This document shows positions 1 to 8,767 of a DNA stretch of 64,000 bases, one piece after another. Both the position numbers and the translations under genes were made by a program. Origin of the DNA: Streptococcus oralis (GTDB taxonomy: Bacteria > Bacillota > Bacilli > Lactobacillales > Streptococcaceae). The notes beneath the pieces were generated by a model that was not told where the DNA came from, ran no database searches, and saw nothing but the letters and a program-made list of their open reading frames with translations. Numbering within the stretch: the stretch's first letter is position 1; each line of letters starts with the position of its first letter. The stretch is taken from assembly GCF_019929345.1 (NCBI RefSeq), contig NZ_JAHZPJ010000001.1, positions 344,833 to 408,832 of the forward strand, given 5' to 3'.

Positions 1-3000
1 ACTAATAGTTGAACTACTTCTATCTTGTTGAGAATATCTCCTGACAAAAACTGGTTCTTAGAAAGATATTTTCTTTCTCCTCTTAAATATCTTTCGGGAT
101 CTATTAAAATCTGGTCACCTAACTCATCTAAAATAGCAGCTTGGCTATGTTCGGGATAAATTGATACCATATAGTCTAAATCAACCCCTCTACCATCCGA
201 TAAACTAGAGTTTAAGGCATCTAGAGCAGTTGAAACTCTTGCAATCACTCTCTCTGGCCTAACCAATGCTTTCTCAAAGGCTAAAGATTTTTTATATTTT
301 ACTTTCTGATCTTTAGAATCAATGTATTCATCTTCTAAACTTGCTAGTAAAGAATACTTATCGTCACTATCAAATAAGTTCCGATTGACTGAGGCATTCA
401 AGTATCCAAATTGACTTACAAAACGGTCATAGTTACGATTGAGTTTACTAAGTAATACCTGAAAATCTGTTCTACTATAATCTTGATGGCGTTGAATTTC
501 AATTAAGGATTGATAGGTTTCTCTCAAATCAACCATGCCCTTAATACGACTAATATCCTTGTCCGATAAGGGGCTTTCATAAAAGACAGTTTTTTTGAAC
601 AGTCCCTTATATTTCCCTCTTTTACTCGCTTCTTCTGACTTGTAAACATCTAGTGCTTCCTCATCTGTCAAATGAAGTTGTACGAATCGATCTATTTTAT
701 GTTCAGACAAAGAACTGTCCCAAGCTTTAAAATCTCCCTTCTCATCTACATAATAACTAATTTCGTCTACCTTTGAACTTTTTCGAATACCATGCGTATC
801 TCGGTAATAAATTTGATTACCCTCATATCCAAAAGAATAGAGCGCTAAGTCCTCACGTATACGACTTGGGATAGAATTATCCACTTCTTCTTGGATAAAA
901 ACAGGTGCTTTCAAAGAATTGTCAATTTGTTTAGGTGCTTCCACATTCTCGAATGCTTTCATTATGTCAATAGCTAATGTTTCTGATACCCTCTTAACAT
1001 TGAGGATTCCTCCATTAAAATTACGTACCTCATATTCACCCAAAACTTGTGTATTGTATTTCCCATCAAAATAAGGATTGATCCAGACACGCTTATCCTC
1101 CTCAAAGGGAATAGAGCCACTAAAGACAAGCTCCTCTTCATTAAGATTCTTTGCTTGATCCTTTTGAAAGAAGAGGAGGTCTGTGGTCACTCGAGTACCT
1201 GCAATCTTTTTAAAAGCCGTATCCGGCAACCGAACTCCCCCTAAAAAATGAGTGTTGGATTTAATCTCTTGTAAAACATTATCTGTCCGCTTATCCATTG
1301 TCCCAATAGATGAGATAATCGACACTTGTCCTCCGTCTCTTACTAAATCAAGTGAGTGTTTGACAAAGTAATCATGAATCATATAAGGTTTATCATAGTT
1401 TTTATCGGCAATGCGAAAATTTCCAAAAGGAACATTCGTTAAGACTAAATCAAAACTATTATTTTGATAGGGCACTTCTTCAAATCCTCGCACTTCAATA
1501 TGGGTATTGGGGTGGAGTTGTTTTGCGATTGCGCCTGTCACACTGTCTAATTCAACCCCATAGAGTTCTGATTTATCTCGTATACTTCTAGGCATCGCCG
1601 CAAAGAAGTTCCCGGTCCCCATAGAAGGATCTAATATCCTTCCTCCTTCAAAACCATCAGCCAGTAATTTTTGCCAAATCTGGCGAATAATCATTGGGTC
1701 TGTATAATAGGCTGTGAGAGAACTTTGTTTCATGGTCGAGTATTCTGATTTGCTTACTAAGCTCTTAAGAGTTAAACGTTCTGTTTCATACTTTGGATTG
1801 AGTTCATCAAAAAATTCATTGGCAAGGCCACCCCATCCGACATACTTGGCTAGTAGTTCTTGTTCTTCTGGATTTGCTTGTCGTCTCTCTTTTTCTAATC
1901 TTTTAACAAGATCAATTGCGGCGATATTCGTTTCAATTTTTTCTCGATTTGTCTTAGGATAAAAGTCCTCTAAATCATCTGGAAAAACAAAATCTTGAAC
2001 GGGGACATCCGTCTCTTCTATACCTGAAATAAGCGTTTCTGTTTCCTTATCCTTTTCCTTTTCATTATCCTCTTCCAGATAGGAAAACAGATCTATTTCC
2101 TGGCTTTCACTTGGTGATTCAATCTCAATATCTGAATCTTCTTTTTCAATTTCTACATGAGACAATACTTGTTCAATCTCTTCCAAACTGTTCAAGTATA
2201 AGATAGGATTCTCTTCAAATAACTGCTTGAAATCATTGAATAGCTCTAGGCGAACTAAGTCATTTAACTGTGCATTTTCAATCGAAACCAACTGAAATAC
2301 TTGTCCTTTATAACTTACTTGTGAACCAATCGGATATTCCCTCAAAGCTTCTTCTACAATTTTATCTACTTTAGATAGGGAATGAACTTCCACATTTTCT
2401 TCTACTTGGTCAATATTATCTAAAGGTAAGACCGCTTCCTCTACTTGCTTAGACTTTTCTCTTATAGCCTTTACTTCATCAAAATGAGTAATAATCTTCA
2501 GCTTTTGTGTCAGTGGGAGTTGTGTGTAGTTTTCTTCATGATGGACAAGATCCGTCACGGTATCTAAAGTAGCCATCAATTCTGAACCCAAATAAGCTAG
2601 AACATCTCCCTCTTTTTCTTCAAAATGAATCTCAAGAACTTCTTTTTTAAGCTCTTTTGAGTCAACCATTAGAAGAAATTCCTCTATATCTCTACTAACA
2701 CGGTCAGATAGATTATTCGCAACCCGATAGACATTGACTAAATTGACATCCTGATTCTGATGAAATACAAGCTCACTTAATGGTGTTAGCTTCTCTTTTT
2801 CAGATTGGATATAAAATCGAGTGGAAAGGTTATAGGTTGCGACTTCTAGCACCAAGTTTTTCTCAAAATTACTTAATTGAGATAATTTACTTAGACCTGC
2901 TTGTCCAAAATTTCTTGTGTAACTTTCTAAATCTTGGTCATTATTTTCAGAACTGGCCTCTAGAAAAGAAACAATATCTTGATGAAAAGAATAGACTTGA

Positions 3001-3161
3001 GGTATCTCTTCTATCTTGCCCTCTTCAGTCAAAAAACTCTCTACCAAGTCCTGCCATTTCTCATCAAAATGTTGCGCTTGATAACGAAGGAATAAGTCCA
3101 TTTTCTCTCTATCTTTGGGAATTGTTCCACGAAACATAGCCAATAATTGCATTACTTCCAT
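1..3161 (-). CDS. Giant N6-adenine methylase / SNF2-type helicase of ICE, N-terminal 1053 residues
   Basis: The frame is open from an ATG at 3161 to the window edge, so the C-terminal part, where an SNF2 helicase would lie, is missing. The start has a GGAG box 6 bases upstream. The first 400 residues are acidic and without known motifs. A YVGWGG motif sits near residue 437, methyltransferase motif I (DPSMGTGNFF) near 510, and motif IV as NVPFG near 574 in place of the usual NPPF. Large fusions of this type are standard in ICESa2603-family and related elements, where they are thought to modify or protect incoming DNA. The helicase half is inferred from family knowledge only. Confidence 0.8.
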   Translation of the reverse strand, partial: MEVMQLLAMFRGTIPKDREKMDLFLRYQAQHFDEKWQDLVESFLTEEGKIEEIPQVYSFHQDIVSFLEASSENNDQDLESYTRNFGQAGLSKLSQLSNFEKNLVLEVATYNLSTRFYIQSEKEKLTPLSELVFHQNQDVNLVNVYRVANNLSDRVSRDIEEFLLMVDSKELKKEVLEIHFEEKEGDVLAYLGSELMATLDTVTDLVHHEENYTQLPLTQKLKIITHFDEVKAIREKSKQVEEAVLPLDNIDQVEENVEVHSLSKVDKIVEEALREYPIGSQVSYKGQVFQLVSIENAQLNDLVRLELFNDFKQLFEENPILYLNSLEEIEQVLSHVEIEKEDSDIEIESPSESQEIDLFSYLEEDNEKEKDKETETLISGIEETDVPVQDFVFPDDLEDFYPKTNREKIETNIAAIDLVKRLEKERRQANPEEQELLAKYVGWGGLANEFFDELNPKYETERLTLKSLVSKSEYSTMKQSSLTAYYTDPMIIRQIWQKLLADGFEGGRILDPSMGTGNFFAAMPRSIRDKSELYGVELDSVTGAIAKQLHPNTHIEVRGFEEVPYQNNSFDLVLTNVPFGNFRIADKNYDKPYMIHDYFVKHSLDLVRDGGQVSIISSIGTMDKRTDNVLQEIKSNTHFLGGVRLPDTAFKKIAGTRVTTDLLFFQKDQAKNLNEEELVFSGSIPFEEDKRVWINPYFDGKYNTQVLGEYEVRNFNGGILNVKRVSETLAIDIMKAFENVEAPKQIDNSLKAPVFIQEEVDNSIPSRIREDLALYSFGYEGNQIYYRDTHGIRKSSKVDEISYYVDEKGDFKAWDSSLSEHKIDRFVQLHLTDEEALDVYKSEEASKRGKYKGLFKKTVFYESPLSDKDISRIKGMVDLRETYQSLIEIQRHQDYSRTDFQVLLSKLNRNYDRFVSQFGYLNASVNRNLFDSDDKYSLLASLEDEYIDSKDQKVKYKKSLAFEKALVRPERVIARVSTALDALNSSLSDGRGVDLDYMVSIYPEHSQAAILDELGDQILIDPERYLRGERKYLSKNQFLSGDILNKIEVVQLL

Positions 3162-3208
3162 ACTCGCTCCTTTCATCTATACGAAAATAGGAGAATCACA
3201 TGATTCCC

Positions 3209-3619
3209 CTACAACTCTATCTCCATTTCAACCTCTTGAGGACTGGTTTCTAAATCACTAGACAAAAGAGAAACGGCATCTGTTCTCATGTAGTAAGTAT
3301 ATAAGTCTTCTAGGTCTTGTTGGTTTTCAATCCCTGTTTCAATACTAATCAGAGCCTGTATAAATTCCTTGTAGTGACTCTCCATCATATCTGAAATCTT
3401 TTGTTTCATTTCCATAAATACTGATGACGGTTCCGTTAGACTTGTTTGGTCTATGTCTTGTAAATCCTTTTCTAAGGGATTGGTTCCTTCTTCTATTTCC
3501 AATAAATCTGAACGACCATCACCATCAGAATCTGCGCTAAGAGGATTGGTTCCTAGCGCCAATTCTTGAGCATCAGTTAATCCATCTTGATCCGAATCAC
3601 GTTGATAAATGGCTTCCAT
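3209..3619 (-). CDS. Small calcium-binding (thrombospondin type 3-like repeat) protein
   Basis: This 136-residue protein has two acidic repeats, DSDQDGLTD and DSDGDGRSD, each followed by an EL..GTNPL segment. That is the pattern of thrombospondin type 3 / dockerin-like calcium loops. The C-terminal half is predicted helical and very acidic. There is no signal peptide or membrane segment, so it is probably cytoplasmic unless exported with the ICE machinery. An AAGGAAG ribosome site precedes the ATG. It sits just upstream of the giant methylase gene (48 bp gap) and is probably cotranscribed with it. Its role in ICE biology is not known to me. Confidence 0.7.
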   Translation of the reverse strand: MEAIYQRDSDQDGLTDAQELALGTNPLSADSDGDGRSDLLEIEEGTNPLEKDLQDIDQTSLTEPSSVFMEMKQKISDMMESHYKEFIQALISIETGIENQQDLEDLYTYYMRTDAVSLLSSDLETSPQEVEMEIEL

Positions 3620-3693
3620 ATACTTCCTTCTTTCCTAGTTAATCTTTTTTCACTCCAATCCTATCAAATATTCCTTGAAAGAAGTATCACAAC

Positions 3694-3725
3694 AAAAAAA
3701 GAGAACGAGCCAAAACTGCGTTCTC
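3694..3725 (-). terminator. Intrinsic terminator (copy of the one at 12531)
   Basis: GAGAACG and CGTTCTC form a 7-bp stem (3701-3707 with 3719-3725), followed on the minus strand by seven T. The same hairpin with nearly the same flanks closes the PBECR4-like gene at 12531-12558, so this copy belongs to the duplicated segment. Confidence 0.75.
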
Positions 3726-3755
3726 CTTAAAATGTAAAACATTACTATTAAAGTA

Positions 3756-4133
3756 AAAAAGACGACTTACAGAACCTGTAAGCCACCTAGTCAGTCGGTT
3801 TATTCTGGTGTCTACCACCGCTTGGCCCTTGAGATTTCAAAAACTCATAAATATGTTTTGCTCATTCAAACTCATCCCCACCAAACTGACTAATTGCTGG
3901 TAAAATAGTAGTCTGAAGTTGAATGACTTTTGGGAAATAAAATTGAGGATTGACATACACCAATTTTTCTTTCTTGTTCTTATACTTTTGATAAGAAACT
4001 TTCAAACCTGTATTATCTGGTGTTTCACCGATAACATCACCCGTTAGAACTCTTGTCCCCTCAATCGCACGGCCATTATGAATGGAATATAAGGTTAAGC
4101 GACTCCCATTCTCTCCTTTTCCGTTAGTGATAA
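3756..4133 (-). pseudogene. Deleted remnant of the CHAP/lysozyme hydrolase gene
   Basis: Bases 3828-4133 match 14378-14683, an internal part of the intact hydrolase gene, with a few substitutions. Bases 3782-3827 match 13211-13256, the repeat region downstream of that gene. The two parts are fused at a short CC microhomology, which removes about 1.1 kb including the lysozyme and CHAP catalytic regions. No start codon or usable reading frame remains. Together with the copied terminator at 3694 it shows that the hydrolase segment was once duplicated. Confidence 0.85.
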
Positions 4134-4178
4134 TAAAAAAGGAGGACTTCTACACTTTGGCGTAAAAAGTCCTCTTTT
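4134..4178. terminator. Bidirectional hairpin at the border of the cargo island
   Basis: GAGGACTT (4142-4149) pairs with AAGTCCTC (4167-4174). A run of A lies on the left and TTTT on the right, so it could terminate in both directions. It lies exactly where similarity to the hydrolase gene stops and the A/T-rich island begins, so it may instead be the end of a mobile sequence. The bases from here to 4381 hold no gene. Confidence 0.5.
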
Positions 4179-4381
4179 AGAAATGTATTCTTTTTCTATT
4201 ATATTATTTAATAACGCATAAAAATTTTCCTAAACAAAATATCTTACTTTCACACGATAAAAGAAATTCACATACACTTATATTTTCTATTATCATGTCA
4301 TGATATTTCATATTTTTATCTCCTTACATCTTTAAATCTCCTTTATTTTGATTTTTCAAATATGAGTATCACTATGGATAT

Positions 4382-5752
4382 TTACAAATATATAACATTG
4401 TCAGCTATCGAATTTAAAAATTCTTGGTCATGTGAAACAATGAATATTATTTTCTTATCGCTTTTACATTCGTTGATCAGATGGGATATGTTCATCATAT
4501 TGCAATAATCCATTCCACTAGTAGGCTCATCAAAAAATATAAGTTTAGATTTTTTACATAGTACAGATGCAATTGCTACCCTTTGCTTTTGTCCACCTGA
4601 CAAGCTCATTGGATGACGATCTTTTGATTCATATAAATCAAGTTTTTTCAGAATATTTTCAACATAACTACTTTCAATATTTTTTATTCCAAGACCTACT
4701 TCACTTGCAATAGAATCGGTAAAAAGCTGATGATTAACATCCTGCATTACAAGGGATGATATTTTTAGCCTATCTGATTTTGAAAGTCTTTTGCCGTCCA
4801 AATAGATTTCATCCTTCGATTTTCTTTCTAAGCCTATAAGGCATCTGAGCAAAGTGGATTTACCAAGTCCGTTTGTTCCTACTATGCCGTAAATTTTTCC
4901 CATTTCAAAAGAGAGGTCTTTTAAATGCAATTTTTTATCTATGCCATTAAACTTAAATTCAATGTTTTTTACTTCTAAATTTCCCTTATTTTCATTTTCG
5001 GGTACTGTAAGTTTTACTCTATTCTTATTTCTTAAACCTAACTTCTTTAGCTTTTCAGACGGTATTTTCATAAAATCTATTTGAGTATATTCCTTTTGTA
5101 TTTCCCCATCTTTAATCAAAAAAACTCTATCTACAATATCCATTAGATAAAATATTCTATGTTCTGAGATTATAAGAGTTTTCCCCTTATCTTTAAGTTT
5201 TATAAGCATTTCTTTTATGATTAAAATGTTTTCTTCATCAAGATTTGATGAAGGCTCATCTAAAACAATGATTTCCGTTCCAGATATATAACTTGCAGCA
5301 ATACATAAGATCTGCTTTTCTCCACCCGAAAGCTTAAAAATATCTCTATTTAAAAGATGTTCTATCGGAAACAAATCCAACATATCATTTAGTCTTTCAT
5401 CCATTTGTTTTTTTGAAAGTCCTATATTCTCCAAATAGAGAAGTAATTCAAGAGTAGTATTTATATTGAAAAAGTGTGTCTTTGGATTTTGAAATACATT
5501 TGATACTAAGAGCGATATTTCGTATAATTCGAGGTTTTTAATATCTTTATTATCAATCCTGATGGTTCCACCCATAGAAGCTCCATCATATCGTACAGCT
5601 AACCCATTGATAGAATTTATAATTGAAGATTTTCCGCTACCACTTTTCCCAGTAAATAATACACATTCGCCTTTTTTTACATCTAAAGAAATGTTTTTTA
5701 ACACTTTAGGAGAATTTCCATAAGATAGAGATAAATTTTCAATTTCTACCAT
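4382..5752 (-). CDS. ECF transporter ATPase, two ABC domains in one chain (EcfA-like)
   Basis: This 456-residue protein is two CbiO/EcfA-type ATPases joined head to tail. Domain 1 has Walker A GKSGSGKSS (about residue 34), signature LSGGEKQ and Walker B VLDEPSSNLD. Domain 2 has GTNGLGKST (about 292), LSGGQKQR and FFDEPTSGMD. All catalytic elements look intact in both. It would energise uptake through the EcfT scaffold encoded just upstream, whose gene overlaps this one by 7 bp. Host streptococci normally carry separate ecfA1 and ecfA2 genes, so the fusion and dedicated neighbours mark a self-contained importer. The substrate is unknown. Confidence 0.88.
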   Translation of the reverse strand: MVEIENLSLSYGNSPKVLKNISLDVKKGECVLFTGKSGSGKSSIINSINGLAVRYDGASMGGTIRIDNKDIKNLELYEISLLVSNVFQNPKTHFFNINTTLELLLYLENIGLSKKQMDERLNDMLDLFPIEHLLNRDIFKLSGGEKQILCIAASYISGTEIIVLDEPSSNLDEENILIIKEMLIKLKDKGKTLIISEHRIFYLMDIVDRVFLIKDGEIQKEYTQIDFMKIPSEKLKKLGLRNKNRVKLTVPENENKGNLEVKNIEFKFNGIDKKLHLKDLSFEMGKIYGIVGTNGLGKSTLLRCLIGLERKSKDEIYLDGKRLSKSDRLKISSLVMQDVNHQLFTDSIASEVGLGIKNIESSYVENILKKLDLYESKDRHPMSLSGGQKQRVAIASVLCKKSKLIFFDEPTSGMDYCNMMNISHLINECKSDKKIIFIVSHDQEFLNSIADNVIYL

Positions 5753-6432
5753 AAAGCTCCTCCTATAACCATAATCAGTATTGAAAGCACATAAACAAAA
5801 TCAACTGTTTTCGTTTTGACGGATATGTACCTAGTTTTTTTAACAGGATTTTCAATACATTTTGTTTCTGCTGCCTTTGCAATATCATCAGAAATATTAG
5901 AAGACATAACAAGTAAAGGCACAATTACATACTCGATGTATGAAATTGGATTTTTAAATGTAATACCCCTTATTTTCATAGCAAGTTTTATATTGTGACT
6001 TTCTTCCCTAAATGAAGGAAAAAACCTAAACATTACAGCAATTGGTATAGAAACAGTACGAGGTAAATTCATTTTATCCATTGAGGATATTACACTTCCT
6101 ACATCCGATGTTTTTAAAAAAAAACTTCCCGCACTAAATGGAAGATAAAACATCTTACATACAGCAAATAGCATAAAAAACATCATTAAAATCGCATTCA
6201 TATTTCTAATTACATCAAGATTAGGTATCAAAGAAAGAACCCCAAAAAATGATATGTTTTTTAAGGCTTCTTTCTTAAATCCATTCATTAAAAAAAGAAA
6301 TGAAATAAGAAGCACAATTCCCCATTCAAAATAGGTATTTACTTTATAAAATACAGCAAATCCAAGTGAAAAACTTACTAAAATTTTACTAATTGGATTG
6401 GGATTATATGGATTGTCTAAAGAAACGAGCAT
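5746..6432 (-). CDS. ECF transporter transmembrane scaffold EcfT
   Basis: This 228-residue membrane protein has about five hydrophobic segments. It belongs to the CbiQ/EcfT family, which couples ATPases to a substrate-binding S component. The cytoplasmic part contains AMKIRGITF (about residues 150-158), matching the family's Ala-Arg-Gly coupling motif. It overlaps the ATPase gene by 7 bp and touches the S-component gene end to start at 6432, so the three are surely one translation unit. Confidence 0.85.
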   Translation of the reverse strand: MLVSLDNPYNPNPISKILVSFSLGFAVFYKVNTYFEWGIVLLISFLFLMNGFKKEALKNISFFGVLSLIPNLDVIRNMNAILMMFFMLFAVCKMFYLPFSAGSFFLKTSDVGSVISSMDKMNLPRTVSIPIAVMFRFFPSFREESHNIKLAMKIRGITFKNPISYIEYVIVPLLVMSSNISDDIAKAAETKCIENPVKKTRYISVKTKTVDFVYVLSILIMVIGGALW

Positions 6433-7013
6433 TATACAATACCAGCTTTTTCGAAATGCTTTTTCAAAAAGACTTTACCGATATATGCGCCGAGTATCCC
6501 GCCGACAACAGCACCGATATATACTAATACCATACTTCGATAATTCAAAAGTGCTATGAGCTTCATTATATAATCGTGACCCATACCGCCTGTTTCCGCC
6601 AGTTTAATAACCTTGTCTTTAGCCAACAAAACTTGCATAAGGAAACCACAAATCCAAGTGTTGAATACGGCAAATGAGAGCATATTAAATTTAAATGATT
6701 TATATTCTCCTTTTTTTCTTAAAAGTTCCGCAATTGCCATACTGATTACAGCATGTATCAATATTACATATGTATTTCCCATTGCAATTGCTAAAAGACT
6801 ACAAATCAACCCAAGTATAAATAATCCCCATGATTTTTGAACTTTTGCCATAAAGAGCATTATAACTATTCCTGTTATAATGCCTGCCAGTGTAGGGTAT
6901 GCCAAGTATAAAATCGGTACAATACCAATCATTCCCGAAGCAAACATAAGTACAAAATATATTACTGTAAATACACCTATCGTAACTAAATCTTTAATTC
7001 TTAATTTTTCCAT
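6432..7013 (-). CDS. ECF substrate-binding S component, MptD/Trep_Strep type
   Basis: This 193-residue protein has about six hydrophobic segments and a short basic N-terminus (MEKLRIKDLVTIGVF). The pattern fits the Trep_Strep / MptD family of S components, usually encoded beside EcfT and EcfA as here. S components bind the transported vitamin or metal complex in the membrane. No binding residues identify the ligand. It lies 26 bp from the ABC half-transporter gene upstream, so it is likely in the same operon. Confidence 0.75.
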   Translation of the reverse strand: MEKLRIKDLVTIGVFTVIYFVLMFASGMIGIVPILYLAYPTLAGIITGIVIMLFMAKVQKSWGLFILGLICSLLAIAMGNTYVILIHAVISMAIAELLRKKGEYKSFKFNMLSFAVFNTWICGFLMQVLLAKDKVIKLAETGGMGHDYIMKLIALLNYRSMVLVYIGAVVGGILGAYIGKVFLKKHFEKAGIV

Positions 7014-7039
7014 TTTTATATTTCCTTCTAAATAAGTTT

Positions 7040-8764
7040 TTACTGAATATTAGATTTTCTAAGCATTGCTTTATAAAATTCCGAGCTTTTACAAAGTTCT
7101 TCATCTGTCCCTATCGCTTCTATTTTTCCGGCATTTAATAAAACGATTTTGTTTGCATTTCTTATTGTTCTTAATCTATGAGCAATAACAATTGCCGTTT
7201 TTTCTTTTATAAGTTCGGATAAAGCCTCTTGAATTAGACTTTCATTTTCAACATCCAGAGATGCTGTAGCCTCATCAAGCAATATGATTGGTGCGTCTTT
7301 TAGTATTGCCCTTGCTATTGAGATTCTTTGTCTTTCTCCGCCTGAAAGTCTTTGTCCGTTTTCACCTATTACTGTATCTATTCCATCCGGCATTTTGTCT
7401 ATAAATTCATAACATCTTGCTATTTTAGCCGCTCTTATAATCTCTTCATCTGTGGCATCTTTTTTACCGATTTTTATATTATCTTTTATGCTTGAATTAA
7501 AAAGAGTAACATCTTGGAAAACGATAGAGAAATTTTTAAGGAGTGTTTCCGGATCAATTTTACCGATGTCCTCTCCCCCTATCAAAATCTTTCCTTTATC
7601 TATATCCCAAAATCTTGCAGCAAGCTTGGTGAGAGTTGTTTTTCCGCTTCCGCTTGAACCGATTAGCGCAGTGATTTCACCCTGCTTTGCAGTAAAGCTC
7701 ACACAATTTATTACAGAATAATCATCATATCCGAAATAAACATCCTTGAACTCAATATCGTAATTTTTAATGTCAATATCTTTTTTGCCTTTTTGAACAG
7801 GCATGGTCTTTATTTCCTTTATTCTCCCTACAACCGCATCAAGCATAACTATCATTGACATAAAGGTGATTATTCCTTCTATAGGAAGATAAATACTTGC
7901 TGTAAGCATTAAAAATGCGATATAAACCAGCGCACTTACCTCCCCTGCCATAAGCATGTTGACGCCGATAACGGCAACACTTATAATTCCAAGCTTTAAA
8001 ATTGCAGTAGCTATTCCTGTAAGTGTTCCGGCAACAACTTCACCTTTCGTCTTCTGTTTTGTGGATGCATTTAATTTTTCAAAAAAATCATTTAACATCC
8101 TATCTTCTAAGTTGTAAGATTTTATTTGCTCTATCTGCTCTATATTTTCCTGTAGATTATCAAAAACCTTACGATTATCATCTATCCAGCCTTGTACTAT
8201 TTTTTTATGACTTTTCTTTGATAAAAATATAATCAAAATAGAAATGGGAATTACCCAAAGGGCTGCAAGTGCAAGTTTCCAATTATAGAAGATAAGCATT
8301 AAAGCAATAATACTTGTGGATATAGCCGTTGAATATATATGAGGTACAGCATGAGAAAAAATTGTTTCATATAAGTTCATGTCATTCATCATGGTTTCCG
8401 CAAGGTCTGCCAAATCTCTTTTACCAAAATAAGAAAGAGGTAATTTCTTTAACCTTTCCGCTAACTCAATTCTTGAATTTGCACTCTCGTTGTACACATT
8501 GGTGTAAAGTCTTACATAATCCCACCTCGCTATTAAGAACATCACAATCATCATTACTACAATTAGTGCAATATAATGAACAGAAGTAAAATTGTAGCTC
8601 TCAATACTTTTTAAAATGCCTATATACTGAAACAGAAACATAAAACCGATCATTGGTGCGAACAATTTAGTTAAATTAACAAGCGTGTGTGAAAATATGG
8701 CTTTTTTTAAGTTAAGAGCGCCTTTTTCTGACATCGCATATTTTTTCATAAAATAAGAAACCAT
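7040..8764 (-). CDS. ABC half-transporter (YbtQ-like), membrane and ATPase domains
   Basis: This 574-residue protein has an exporter-type membrane domain of six helices (residues 15-310) and a C-terminal ATPase. The ATPase carries Walker A GSSGSGKTT, signature LSGGERQR, Walker B LLDEATASLD and the switch His in IVIAHRLRT. The sister half-transporter gene ends 3 bp upstream, so the pair probably forms a heterodimer. The fold is that of exporters, but YbtP/YbtQ of the yersiniabactin system have it and import iron complexes. With a YbtA/PchR-type regulator and an ECF importer beside it, metallophore uptake is my preferred inference; export cannot be excluded. Confidence 0.8.
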   Translation of the reverse strand: MVSYFMKKYAMSEKGALNLKKAIFSHTLVNLTKLFAPMIGFMFLFQYIGILKSIESYNFTSVHYIALIVVMMIVMFLIARWDYVRLYTNVYNESANSRIELAERLKKLPLSYFGKRDLADLAETMMNDMNLYETIFSHAVPHIYSTAISTSIIALMLIFYNWKLALAALWVIPISILIIFLSKKSHKKIVQGWIDDNRKVFDNLQENIEQIEQIKSYNLEDRMLNDFFEKLNASTKQKTKGEVVAGTLTGIATAILKLGIISVAVIGVNMLMAGEVSALVYIAFLMLTASIYLPIEGIITFMSMIVMLDAVVGRIKEIKTMPVQKGKKDIDIKNYDIEFKDVYFGYDDYSVINCVSFTAKQGEITALIGSSGSGKTTLTKLAARFWDIDKGKILIGGEDIGKIDPETLLKNFSIVFQDVTLFNSSIKDNIKIGKKDATDEEIIRAAKIARCYEFIDKMPDGIDTVIGENGQRLSGGERQRISIARAILKDAPIILLDEATASLDVENESLIQEALSELIKEKTAIVIAHRLRTIRNANKIVLLNAGKIEAIGTDEELCKSSEFYKAMLRKSNIQ

Positions 8765-8767
8765 ATT

